A DNA stretch of 6,424 bases, from the NCBI GenBank assembly GCA_024762485.1, contig JANTHH010000159.1:1-6424 (forward strand), written 5' to 3'. This document shows, one piece after another, positions 1 to 6,424 of this stretch. The notes beneath the pieces were generated by a model. It was not told the origin of the DNA and did not search any database. It was given only the letters and a program-made list of their open reading frames with translations. This stretch comes from Chromatiales bacterium (GTDB taxonomy: Bacteria; Pseudomonadota; Gammaproteobacteria; Chromatiales; Chromatiaceae). The stretch's first letter is position 1. Each line of letters starts with the position of its first letter. A program made the translations under genes and the position numbers.

Positions 1-192
1 GGGGCCTTCATCGAAACGGTGGAGCGCCGCCAAGGCGTGAAGATCGCCTGCCCCGAGGAGATCGCCTGGGAGCATGGCTGGATCAGCGACGAGGATCTCG
101 CCGCTCTGGCGCATGCGCTGAGAAAGAATGGTTATGGTCAGTATCTGGCCAACCTGCTGAAGATGAAGCAGGATGTCGTGAATCGGGATTGA
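1..192 (+). CDS. rmlA: Glucose-1-phosphate thymidylyltransferase, C-terminal 63 residues (5' end outside window)
   Basis: This is the 3' end of a gene read in frame from base 1 to a TGA at 190-192. Enzymes of this family (RmlA/RfbA, usually about 290 residues) make dTDP-glucose from dTTP and glucose-1-phosphate in the cytoplasm, the first step to dTDP-L-rhamnose and related deoxysugars. Recognition rests on the characteristic C-terminal family blocks: FIETVERRQGVKIACPEEIA (residues 3-22 of the fragment), then the HGWI segment, then LRKNGYGQYLANLL near the end. The nucleotidyl-transfer catalytic core lies upstream of the window and cannot be checked. The tail after the GYGQYL block is short and ordinary, so the C-terminus looks intact. 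The next gene, a large PKS, starts about 90 bases downstream on the same strand. RmlA and RfbA are two names for the same family; a paralogue such as RffH cannot be excluded from this fragment. Confidence 0.93.
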   Translation, partial: GAFIETVERRQGVKIACPEEIAWEHGWISDEDLAALAHALRKNGYGQYLANLLKMKQDVVNRD

Positions 193-284
193 ACAGATGA
201 TGGGGTGTTTCGCCTCAAGCTCGAGAAAGGTGCCCGGCATGCAGGGATGCGGCCTTAGATGTGTTCCGGGCCAGGGAAATGAAT
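193..284 (+). other. Short intergenic gap between rmlA and the PKS gene
   Basis: This stretch of 92 bases lies between the rmlA stop and the preferred PKS start. No convincing sigma-70 promoter, T-tailed terminator hairpin or direct repeat is visible. The in-frame stop TGA at 198-200 bounds the PKS reading frame upstream. The absence of an evident terminator and the shared direction are compatible with read-through from rmlA, but the gap is wide enough to hide a promoter that does not match the E. coli consensus. Confidence 0.6.
273..277 (+). promoter_or_regulatory. Weak Shine-Dalgarno-like run that favours the second of two tandem ATGs
   Basis: The purine run AGGGA at 273-277 ends 7 bases before the ATG at 285, a normal spacing. 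It ends only 1 base before the in-frame ATG at 279, which is too close for ordinary ribosome loading. This favours 285 as the PKS start. The match to the anti-Shine-Dalgarno sequence is only moderate. Confidence 0.45.
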
Positions 285-3200
285 ATGCGTAAGATTGCAA
301 TCGTCGGTATGTCTTTCCGGTTTCCCGGTGATCTGAACAGTGAAGAGGCCTTCTGGTCATTCCTCAAAGCCGGCGGCAGCGCATTGCGCGAGATCGATGG
401 CGAGCGCTGGAGCGCGGAGGTCTATCGCCACCCGAACAAGTCGGCCCCCGGGCGCACCTACACCCATGCGGCGGGCACCCTCGACGGCGTCGATGGCTTC
501 GACGCCGAATTCTTCGGCATATCCCCCCGCGAGGCCGATCAGATGGACCCGCAGCAGCGGCTGCTGCTGGAGCTGACCTGGGAGGCGCTGGAAAACGGTG
601 GTCACAAGGCCAGCGGACTCGCCGGCAGCGACTGTGCGGTCTACATGGGGGTGTCCAGCACCGATTATGCACTGCGCCGCATGGACGACGTCAGTTCCAT
701 CGATGCCTATACCATGACCGGTAACACCGCCAGCATCATCTCCAACCGCATCTCCTATATCTTCGACCTGCATGGCCCGAGTGTCTCGGTGGATACCGCG
801 TGTTCCTCCTCGCTGGTGGCGCTGCACCATGCCTGCCGGAGCATCGCCACCGGCGAGTCGGACAGCGCGCTGGCGGGCGGCATCAACCTGCTGCTGCATC
901 CGTTCCCCTACATCGGCTTTTCCAAGGCCTCGATGCTGTCACCCAGCGGGCTCTGCCAGTCCTTCGACGAGGCCGGCGACGGCTATGTGCGTTCCGAAGG
1001 CGGGGCGGTGCTCTACCTGAAGTCACTGGATCAGGCCGAGCGTGACGGCGATGCCATTCATGCGGTGATCCTGGCCTCCGGGGTGAACTGTGACGGCAGG
1101 ACCAACGGCATCACGGTGCCCAGTGCAGAGGGTCAGGCGGCACTGCTCAGCAAGGTCTACGGTGAGGCAGGGGTCAGTGCAGACCAGGTGGACTATCTGG
1201 AGGCACATGGCACCGGCACCGCCGTGGGTGACCCCATTGAGGCCAATGCAATCGGGCGGGTGCTCGGCTGGTCTCGCAAGTCGGGGGGTCCCCTGCGCAT
1301 CGGCTCGGTGAAGTCCAATCTCGGCCACCTGGAACCCGCCTCCGGCATGGCGGGGGTGGTCAAGGTGCTGCTGTCGCTGAAGCACGGCACCCTGCCAGCC
1401 TCGGTGCACTTCCATCGGCCGAATCCGAACATCGATTTTGCCGAGCTCAATCTGGAGGTCGTCGACACCCTGACCGAGATCCACAATCCGGGCCGGCCGC
1501 TGGTGATGGGCGTCAATTCCTTCGGCTTCGGCGGGGCCAATGCCCATGTGTTGCTGGAGCAGTATCAAGGCACCGAAGACGAGGTGCTGCCATTGACCCG
1601 GCAGGAGAAACTGCCGCCACTGGTGATCTCGGCGCGTTCCGAGGCCGCGTTGCGCGAACTGGCCGGGCGTTTCGCCCGGCAGCTGGCCGATGCCACCCAC
1701 ACCCTGGCCTACGATGTTGCCTACAGTGCCGCCCATGGGCGGGACCTGCACAACCATCGTGCCTGTGCCTACGGCAAGACAGCGGAGGCGATGGCGGAGG
1801 ACCTGGCCGCCTACGCGCGCGGGGACGAGGCTGCCGGTGCGATCACTGAAGTCGAGTCAGGGGAGCAGCGGACCTCGGTGGCGCTGGTCTATTCCGGCAA
1901 TGGCTGTCAGTGGCTGGGTATGGGGCGGACGCTGTTGCAGCAGGAACCGGTATTTGCCAATGCCGTCGACGAGGTCGACAGGCTGCTGCAGCGCCAGGCG
2001 GGATTTTCCATCCGCGCGATTCTTGAGCAGGAAGGTGACGAAGAGAGCTTCCAGCTGACCGAGATCGCCCAGCCGGCACTTTTCGCGATCCAGGTGGGCA
2101 TCACCCGGCTGTTCCGGGCCCATGGACTGCAGGCCGATCTTGCCCTGGGACACAGTGTCGGTGAGGTCGCTGCGGCCTGGGCCATGGGGGCGCTGACCCT
2201 CGAACAGGCGGTGCTGGTGATCCATGAGCGCAGCCTGGCACAGGCCCGCACCAAGGGGACCGGGCGGATGGCCGCGGTCGGCCTGGCTGCCACGGCGGTG
2301 GAGTCACTGGTCAACGAACTGGGCCTGGATACCAGCCTCGATATCGCGGCCTACAACAGCGCCACGTCCTGCACCCTGTCGGGCAGCCACGCGGCACTGC
2401 TGCGACTGGAGAAGGCCCTCGGTGAAGAGGTGTTCTTCCGCCTGCTCGACCTAGACTACGCCTTCCACAGCAGCCAGATGAACCCGGTTCGCGGCCAGCT
2501 GCTGTCCTCGCTGGCCGGCTTGAAACCGCGGCCCGCCCGGGGTCGCTTTGTCTCCACGGTGACCGGAGCCGAACTCGATGGCGAGATCCTTGCCGCCGAA
2601 TACTGGTGGCAGAACATCCGCCAGCCGGTGCACTTCGAGGCCGCGGTGGCCAATGCAGTGGCACAGGGCCACCGGGTGTTCCTGGAGATCGGCCCGCACC
2701 CGGTGCTAAGGGCCTACCTGAACGAGATCCTGCGGGCGGAGCAGGTCGATGGTCATGTGCTGTCCACCATGACCCGCAAGGGGGGTGACCGCACCGAAGT
2801 GCTCGGCGGCCTCTATACCGCCCATCTGCTGGGTTGTCCCCTGGCGCAGGAGAAGGTTTTCCCGGTGCCCGGCCGCCGTGTGCCGTTGCCCAACTATCCC
2901 TGGCAGCGGCAGCGTTACTGGTACCCGCGGACCAATGAATCCTACGGACTTTTCGAGCGCAGCAAGCAACACCTGCTGCTCGGTTACCCGCTGAGCGAAC
3001 AGGCCGGCCAATGGGAAAACCAGCTCGACACGGCCCTGCTGCCCTACCTGGCGGATCACGAGGTGGGTGGCGCCGTGGTGCTGCCGGCAGCCGCCTTCGT
3101 GGAGATGGCACTGGCCGCCTCCCAGCTGGCCTTTGGTCATGCCAGTCATACCCTCGAGGAGATGGAGATCCATGCCCCGGTGGTGCTGGAGGCGGAGTCA

Positions 3201-6200
3201 TCGAAGACCCTGCGTTTCGAGCTCGATCTTGATCGAGGTGATTTCCGCATCCGCAGCAAGACCCGGCTGAGCGACGACCCCTGGACCGTCAATGTCGTCG
3301 GCCACCTGCTCGGTCCACCCCTGGGCCAGCATCCGCCAGCGGTCGAGATCGCTGTGCACGAGGCGACAGCCGCCATCACCGCCGATCAGCATTACGCGAT
3401 GGCCGCCGCCGTGGGCCTGAATTACGGCGAGGCCTTCCAGGGTGTGGTGCGTGCCTGGTCCGACCCGTCCTCGGCCTGGCTCGAACTGCAGCCGGCGGCA
3501 CGGCTGACACCGGATGCCGATCGTTACCTGCTGCATCCGGGGATACTCGACGCCTGCTTCCAGTCGCTGATCGATATCTTTGCGCGTCAAGATCAGGAGG
3601 ATCACAAGGCGCTGATCCCGATCCAGGTGGGTCGTCTGCGCAGCTTTGCAGCCGCCGACCGTGTGCGGTACTGCCGGACACGGGTCGAGCGGCGCAGCCC
3701 ACGATCAGTGGTCGCCAGCTTCCTGCTGCTGGACGAGTCCGGCAACCCGGTGGTCAGCCTGGAACAGTGCCGCTTCCGCGAGCTGCAGTTCGTCCACGAG
3801 GGGCGGATGGCGGCCAGGCAGTGGCGTGCCACAGCCCAGCTGATGCCCCTGCCCGGCGATGTCAGCGCCATCGACTATCCACCCTTCGAGGAACTGGCCG
3901 GACAGTTGCATCAGCGCCTGCTCGACAGCGAGGACCGGCTGCAGCGGGCCGATTACTACGGCCAGGTACAGCCCCTGTTCGACGCCCTGGTTGCGGCGTT
4001 CTGCCATGAGGCGCTGCAGACGCTGCTGGACAGCGGGGAGTACCAGGGGCTGGATGACCTGATCAGCGTGCTCGGCAACGACGAGGATGCCGGGCTGCAG
4101 CTCGACTGGCTGCTGCGGGTGTTGCGCGAGGATGGCCTGTTGCAGGAACAGGACGGCGCCTGGTGCTGGGGCGAGACCGGCGATCTGCCCAGCGCCGGGA
4201 CCATCTGGCAGACCCTGCTGGGCGAATACCCGGCCAGTCTTCCCGAACTGGTGCTGGCCGCCCGCGTGGGACGAAACCTGCCGGCGCTGCTGACGGGCGA
4301 GCTGGCACGCGAAGCGTTTGCCGCTGATATCGACAGCAGCACTGCCTTGGACCAGCTGCAGGGCGATTCGCTGAGCTTTGCCGGTGTCAATGAGGCACTT
4401 CGCAGCTTGATCGACCGCCTGCAGGCGGCATGTCCGCCATACCGTCGGCTGCGCATCCTCGAGATCAGTGGCACCGGCGCTGCGTTGAGCCGCCAGCTGC
4501 TGCCAAGGCTCTCCGCCGACCACGCCGATTACTGGATCGCCGCCACGGATGCGACGGGCGTAGCGGCGATCGAGGGCGAATTCGCTCACCTTCCCTTCGT
4601 CCGCGTCGCTGCAATGGATGCGCAGACCCGTCCGGGCGAGTGGTTCGAGGCGCCGGACAGGCATTTCGATCTGGTGCTGATTCCGCACGTGTTGCATCGT
4701 CTGGACCGCCCGGATGCCGTGCTCGAGAACCTGCGAACCTCGTTGGTCGAGGGTGGCCTGCTGCTGGCCCTTGAAACCCCGCCGGATCGCCTCATGGACT
4801 TGGTGTTCGGCGTCGATGATGCCTGGTGGCTACGGCGTGGTGACTGGGATGCCCCCCGTTCCAGCCTGCTGCCGCCGGCCGGTTGGGAGTCGCTGCTCAG
4901 TGCGGCGGGCCTGGCGGAGGTGATGTCACTGCGCGAGCCCAAGGACGAGGCGGAGACAGGGCCATCACTGTTACTTGCCCGCCAGGGGGCCGTGGTACAG
5001 CCCGTTGAAATCACCGGGCAACAGCATCGCTGGTGTCTGCTTGCCGACGGTGCCGAGAGCCTGGCACAGGCGGAGGCCGTTGCCGCCACCCTGACATCGG
5101 CCGGGCAGCAGAGTGTGCAGGTGGTGCGCAATGGCACACGCTTCATCCAGGATGCGCCAGGGCGTTACCGGGCCGATCTCGACAGCCCGCAGGGTGTCGC
5201 AGACTGTCTCGACGGGCTGGCCGGACAGTCGCAGGCAGTGGACCGGGTGGTGGATCTGAGGCCACTCGATGCGAACCGGGGCGACCTGCCGGTGACCGCC
5301 GAGCGCCACGCGGTGGACATGCTGCACCTGGTGCAGGGCATGGTAGCCAGGGCCTGCCCCGGACGTCTGTGGCTGGTGACGCGCGGTGCCGCCGTGCTGC
5401 CCAGCGATCCATCGATTGCCTATCAGCCGCAGGTGAATCCGGCGCTGGCGCCTCTCTGGGGTGTCGGGCGGGTGGTGCAGAACGAACATCCCGACCTGGA
5501 CTGCACGCTGCTGGACGTGGATTTACAGGTGCTGGACGAGTCGGTTGCCGAGCGTCTGGCTGTGGAGTTGCTCGCCGACTCACCGGAAAACGAAGTGGTG
5601 CTCGGTCCCCAGGCCCGCCATGTGTCCCGGATCCGGCTGGAGGAACATGCGGTAGGCGACGACGATGTCCAGTTACCGGAATACCGCCTCGATTTCACCG
5701 CGCCGGGTCTGCTCAAACATCTGCAGTGGCAGGGCTTCGAAGCCGCCCCGCTGGCGGCCGACGAGGTGGCGATCAGGCCCCATGCGGCCGGGTTGAACTT
5801 CCGCGACGTGATGTTTGCCATGGGCCTGCTGTCGGACGAGGCGGTGGAGAACGGCTTCGCCGGGCCGACCCTGGGGATGGAGGTGTCCGGTATCGTCACC
5901 GAAGTGGGCGAAGACGTCAGCGGATTCTCCGTTGGCATGCCGGTGCTGGCCTTTGCGCCCGCCTGTTTCAGCAGTCGTGTTGTGACCAAGGCGCATTCGG
6001 TGGCGGTGAAGCCCGAGCAATGGTCCTTCGAGGAGGCAGCGACGGTGCCGACCGTGTTCTTCACGGTCTATTACGGTCTCAGCTACCTGGCACGCCTGCG
6101 ACCGGGCGAGCGGGTGCTGATACACGGTGCGGCAGGCGGTGTCGGCATCGCCGCCATCCAGCTGGCGCGGCACCTCGGTGCAGAGGTCTTCGCCACGGCC

Positions 6201-6424
6201 GGCAGTGACGAAAAGCGTGACTTCGTGCATCTGCTCGGTGCCGATCATGTCATGGATTCGCGCTCGCTGGCCTTCGCCGACGAGGTGATGGCGCTGACCG
6301 GTGGCGAGGGTGTCGATGTGGTGGTCAACTCACTGGCTGGCGAGGCGATCACCCGCAATCTGAAGATTCTGCGCCCCTTCGGCCGGTTCCTGGAACTGGG
6401 GAAGCGGGATTTCTATGAAAACAC
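285..6424 (+). CDS. Type I highly reducing (FAS-like) polyketide synthase, KS-AT-DH-MT-(structural KR)-ER, 3' end outside window
   Basis: This large multidomain cytosolic megasynthase would build an acyl chain from CoA extender units by repeated condensation and reduction. At least 2,046 codons are visible in one uninterrupted frame, and motifs stay in frame from the KS to the ER. Visible domains, with residues counted from the ATG at 285, are: KS 2-426, AT 532-832, DH 896-1169, methyltransferase-like about 1199-1567, structural KR half about 1576-1786, and ER from about 1802 to the window edge. A catalytic KR and an ACP should follow downstream. A single copy of each domain in this order is typical of iterative highly reducing PKSs and animal FAS. 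The protein starts almost directly at the KS (MRKIAIVGMSFRFPG), with no loading ACP, adenylation domain or docking segment, so priming is probably from a free or CoA-bound acyl group. The start at 285 is preferred for RBS spacing; 279 would add two residues. The same-strand upstream rmlA hints at a glycosylated product. Iterative use and product type are inferences. Confidence 0.95.
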   Translation, partial: MRKIAIVGMSFRFPGDLNSEEAFWSFLKAGGSALREIDGERWSAEVYRHPNKSAPGRTYTHAAGTLDGVDGFDAEFFGISPREADQMDPQQRLLLELTWEALENGGHKASGLAGSDCAVYMGVSSTDYALRRMDDVSSIDAYTMTGNTASIISNRISYIFDLHGPSVSVDTACSSSLVALHHACRSIATGESDSALAGGINLLLHPFPYIGFSKASMLSPSGLCQSFDEAGDGYVRSEGGAVLYLKSLDQAERDGDAIHAVILASGVNCDGRTNGITVPSAEGQAALLSKVYGEAGVSADQVDYLEAHGTGTAVGDPIEANAIGRVLGWSRKSGGPLRIGSVKSNLGHLEPASGMAGVVKVLLSLKHGTLPASVHFHRPNPNIDFAELNLEVVDTLTEIHNPGRPLVMGVNSFGFGGANAHVLLEQYQGTEDEVLPLTRQEKLPPLVISARSEAALRELAGRFARQLADATHTLAYDVAYSAAHGRDLHNHRACAYGKTAEAMAEDLAAYARGDEAAGAITEVESGEQRTSVALVYSGNGCQWLGMGRTLLQQEPVFANAVDEVDRLLQRQAGFSIRAILEQEGDEESFQLTEIAQPALFAIQVGITRLFRAHGLQADLALGHSVGEVAAAWAMGALTLEQAVLVIHERSLAQARTKGTGRMAAVGLAATAVESLVNELGLDTSLDIAAYNSATSCTLSGSHAALLRLEKALGEEVFFRLLDLDYAFHSSQMNPVRGQLLSSLAGLKPRPARGRFVSTVTGAELDGEILAAEYWWQNIRQPVHFEAAVANAVAQGHRVFLEIGPHPVLRAYLNEILRAEQVDGHVLSTMTRKGGDRTEVLGGLYTAHLLGCPLAQEKVFPVPGRRVPLPNYPWQRQRYWYPRTNESYGLFERSKQHLLLGYPLSEQAGQWENQLDTALLPYLADHEVGGAVVLPAAAFVEMALAASQLAFGHASHTLEEMEIHAPVVLEAESSKTLRFELDLDRGDFRIRSKTRLSDDPWTVNVVGHLLGPPLGQHPPAVEIAVHEATAAITADQHYAMAAAVGLNYGEAFQGVVRAWSDPSSAWLELQPAARLTPDADRYLLHPGILDACFQSLIDIFARQDQEDHKALIPIQVGRLRSFAAADRVRYCRTRVERRSPRSVVASFLLLDESGNPVVSLEQCRFRELQFVHEGRMAARQWRATAQLMPLPGDVSAIDYPPFEELAGQLHQRLLDSEDRLQRADYYGQVQPLFDALVAAFCHEALQTLLDSGEYQGLDDLISVLGNDEDAGLQLDWLLRVLREDGLLQEQDGAWCWGETGDLPSAGTIWQTLLGEYPASLPELVLAARVGRNLPALLTGELAREAFAADIDSSTALDQLQGDSLSFAGVNEALRSLIDRLQAACPPYRRLRILEISGTGAALSRQLLPRLSADHADYWIAATDATGVAAIEGEFAHLPFVRVAAMDAQTRPGEWFEAPDRHFDLVLIPHVLHRLDRPDAVLENLRTSLVEGGLLLALETPPDRLMDLVFGVDDAWWLRRGDWDAPRSSLLPPAGWESLLSAAGLAEVMSLREPKDEAETGPSLLLARQGAVVQPVEITGQQHRWCLLADGAESLAQAEAVAATLTSAGQQSVQVVRNGTRFIQDAPGRYRADLDSPQGVADCLDGLAGQSQAVDRVVDLRPLDANRGDLPVTAERHAVDMLHLVQGMVARACPGRLWLVTRGAAVLPSDPSIAYQPQVNPALAPLWGVGRVVQNEHPDLDCTLLDVDLQVLDESVAERLAVELLADSPENEVVLGPQARHVSRIRLEEHAVGDDDVQLPEYRLDFTAPGLLKHLQWQGFEAAPLAADEVAIRPHAAGLNFRDVMFAMGLLSDEAVENGFAGPTLGMEVSGIVTEVGEDVSGFSVGMPVLAFAPACFSSRVVTKAHSVAVKPEQWSFEEAATVPTVFFTVYYGLSYLARLRPGERVLIHGAAGGVGIAAIQLARHLGAEVFATAGSDEKRDFVHLLGADHVMDSRSLAFADEVMALTGGEGVDVVVNSLAGEAITRNLKILRPFGRFLELGKRDFYEN
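288..1562 (+). other. PKS ketosynthase (KS) domain, catalytically complete
   Basis: The KS catalyses the decarboxylative Claisen condensation between the growing acyl chain and the extender unit on the ACP. It opens with the typical IAIVGMSFRFPG segment and carries FFGISPREA at 510-536. The nucleophilic cysteine sits in DTACSSS (Cys173, codon 801-803). The two catalytic histidines are in EAHGTGT (His308, codon 1206-1208) and SNLGHLEPASG (His348, codon 1326-1328). The domain closes with NSFGFGGANAHVLLE at 1515-1559. Because the extending-type cysteine is present, this is neither a KSQ loading domain nor a non-elongating KS0. Confidence 0.96.
1563..1877 (+). other. KS-AT linker region
   Basis: About 105 residues join the KS to the AT. 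The stretch includes LPPLVISARSEAALRELAGR, the usual start of the KS-AT linker subdomain in PKSs and FASs, followed by a helical, alanine-rich region with an AYSAAHGR-like segment. It acts as a rigid structural spacer rather than a catalytic unit. Length and placement are normal. Confidence 0.8.
1878..2780 (+). other. PKS acyltransferase (AT) domain, probably malonyl-CoA specific
   Basis: The AT selects the extender acyl-CoA and loads it on the ACP. The nucleophile is Ser624 in GHSVGE (codon 2154-2156). Arg649 lies exactly 25 residues later, as in FabD Ser92/Arg117, where the arginine holds the extender carboxylate, so this is an extender-type AT. His728 in YAFH (2457-2468) completes the Ser-His pair. 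In the usual HAFH (malonyl) versus YASH (methylmalonyl) code, the phenylalanine favours malonyl while the tyrosine is the methylmalonyl-type residue, so malonyl-CoA is likely but not certain. The N-terminal oxyanion motif, normally GQGSQ, reads GNGCQ (1896-1910). The domain ends after GPHPVL at 2691-2708. A post-AT segment, PLPNYPWQRQRYW (2883-2921), follows as expected. Confidence 0.93.
2970..3791 (+). other. PKS dehydratase (DH) domain, double hot-dog, catalytic pair intact
   Basis: The DH removes water from the 3-hydroxyacyl intermediate to give the 2-enoyl chain. The N-terminal hot dog starts at HLLLGYPL. It carries the catalytic histidine in the HxxxGxxxxP motif, read here as HEVGGAVVLP (His925, codon 3057-3059). 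The C-terminal hot dog carries the catalytic aspartate in LHPGILDACFQ (Asp1089, codon 3549-3551, with Gln1093 in the DxxxQ pattern). LNYGEAFQGV at 3417-3446 matches the conserved YGPxFQG-type segment, though the usual proline after YG is Glu. The domain ends near FRELQF at 3774-3791. Both catalytic residues are present, so activity is expected. Confidence 0.93.
3879..4985 (+). other. C-methyltransferase-like domain with degenerate SAM-binding motif I (possibly inactive)
   Basis: Position between DH and the structural KR half, and a length of about 370 residues, match the C-methyltransferase of highly reducing PKSs and the pseudo-methyltransferase of animal FAS. The N-terminal part is helical (YYGQVQPLFDALVAAFCHEA near 3954-4013). 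The Rossmann core starts at LRILEISGTGAA (4449-4484), where family members usually have LEIGAGTGG. Here one position of the glycine loop is missing and the first glycine is Ser, so the ExGxGxG pattern is not met. Later core elements are better kept: FDLVLIPHVLH (4665-4697, His1471), then EGGLLLALE (4749-4775, Glu1497). These may correspond to the His-Glu pair of active C-methyltransferases, an alignment judgement made by eye. The fold call is firm; loss of SAM binding is an inference. Confidence 0.75.
5022..5642 (+). other. Structural (non-catalytic) half of the PKS ketoreductase
   Basis: In reducing PKSs that carry an ER, the KR is split: a structural Rossmann half precedes the ER and the catalytic half follows it. 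This stretch fits the structural half. It contains RWCLLADG (5028-5051), RLWLVTRGA (5364-5390) and the hallmark LWGVGRVVQNEHPDL (5454-5498) followed by LLDVD. It stabilises the KR and is not expected to bind NADPH. Its presence strongly predicts a catalytic KR after the ER, outside the window. Confidence 0.85.
5688..6424 (+). other. PKS enoylreductase (ER) domain, truncated by window edge
   Basis: The ER is a medium-chain dehydrogenase/reductase-type domain that reduces the 2-enoyl chain with NADPH to the saturated acyl chain. It starts near LDFTAPGLLKHLQW. It shows the conserved GLNFRDVMFAMG (5790-5825), FAGPTLGMEVSG (5856-5891) and EEAATVPTVFFT (6030-6065) blocks. The nucleotide-binding loop is IHGAAGGVG (6120-6146). 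A lysine at residue 1977 (6213-6215) lies in the segment that usually holds the ER active-site lysine, and GRFLELGKRDF near the edge is also typical. About 245 of roughly 300 residues are visible, with no internal damage. Confidence 0.93.

Noticed and set aside
264..278. Imperfect inverted repeat TTCCGGGCCAGGGAA just before the PKS start
   Set aside because: The arms are only four to five bases with mismatches and almost no loop. This is within chance for GC-rich DNA and is not persuasive as an operator or terminator.
261..284. GTG at 261 as an alternative upstream PKS start
   Set aside because: It is in frame, but no Shine-Dalgarno run lies at suitable spacing. The added residues (VFRARE) are not part of the KS family start, which fits the ATG at 285.
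200..292. Possible small ORF of 30 codons starting ATG at 200 in the rmlA-PKS gap
   Set aside because: It ends inside the first PKS codons and lacks a clear ribosome binding site. Its composition is not distinctive, so there is no support for it as a gene.
1023..1757. A 244-codon minus-strand open frame antisense to the KS
   Set aside because: It mirrors conserved KS sequence including the HGTGT and NLGH motifs and shows no domain of its own. It is treated as a shadow frame.
3705..4697. A 330-codon minus-strand open frame antisense to the DH end and methyltransferase region
   Set aside because: Its translation is low-complexity and Gln/Ala/Gly-rich with no family motif. Antisense frames stay open in GC-rich genes, and the plus strand is clearly coding here.
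5033..6208. A 391-codon plus-strand open frame overlapping the structural KR and ER regions
   Set aside because: It is out of frame with the PKS, rich in Arg, Gly and Ala with no recognisable domain, and lies wholly inside a reading frame that gives well-conserved PKS motifs. It is a by-product of high GC.

Overview
The window is GC-rich DNA (roughly 60-65% GC by eye, with strong G/C bias at third codon positions). It holds the ends of two co-directional plus-strand genes and almost nothing else. The 5' edge carries the last 63 codons of a glucose-1-phosphate thymidylyltransferase (RmlA/RfbA), the first enzyme of dTDP-L-rhamnose synthesis. After a gap of about 90 bases, a very large type I polyketide synthase (PKS) gene begins. 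It runs off the 3' edge with more than 2,040 codons visible and no stop or net frameshift. High GC, the RmlA-type sugar-nucleotide enzyme and the bacterial type I PKS fit a high-GC proteobacterium, perhaps a gammaproteobacterium. That placement is an inference from general character, not from a marker gene.

Layout: bases 1-192, rmlA 3' end; 193-284, short intergenic gap with a weak Shine-Dalgarno-like run; 285-6424, PKS. The visible PKS domain order is KS (ketosynthase), KS-AT linker, AT (acyltransferase), DH (dehydratase), a methyltransferase-like domain with a damaged SAM motif, the structural half of a ketoreductase, and ER (enoylreductase), which is cut by the window edge. The catalytic KR half and an ACP are expected downstream but not seen. 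KS, AT and DH all retain their catalytic residues, and the ER keeps its NADPH loop.

This is the architecture of a single-module, highly reducing iterative PKS resembling animal fatty acid synthase and fungal highly reducing PKSs. The AT motif favours malonyl-CoA and the methyltransferase looks impaired, so the simplest prediction is a largely saturated, unbranched acyl chain. The neighbouring dTDP-sugar gene makes a glycolipid or lipid-modified surface polysaccharide a reasonable but unproven hypothesis. I did not see a wholly new system, mobile element, RNA gene, CRISPR array or notable repeat.
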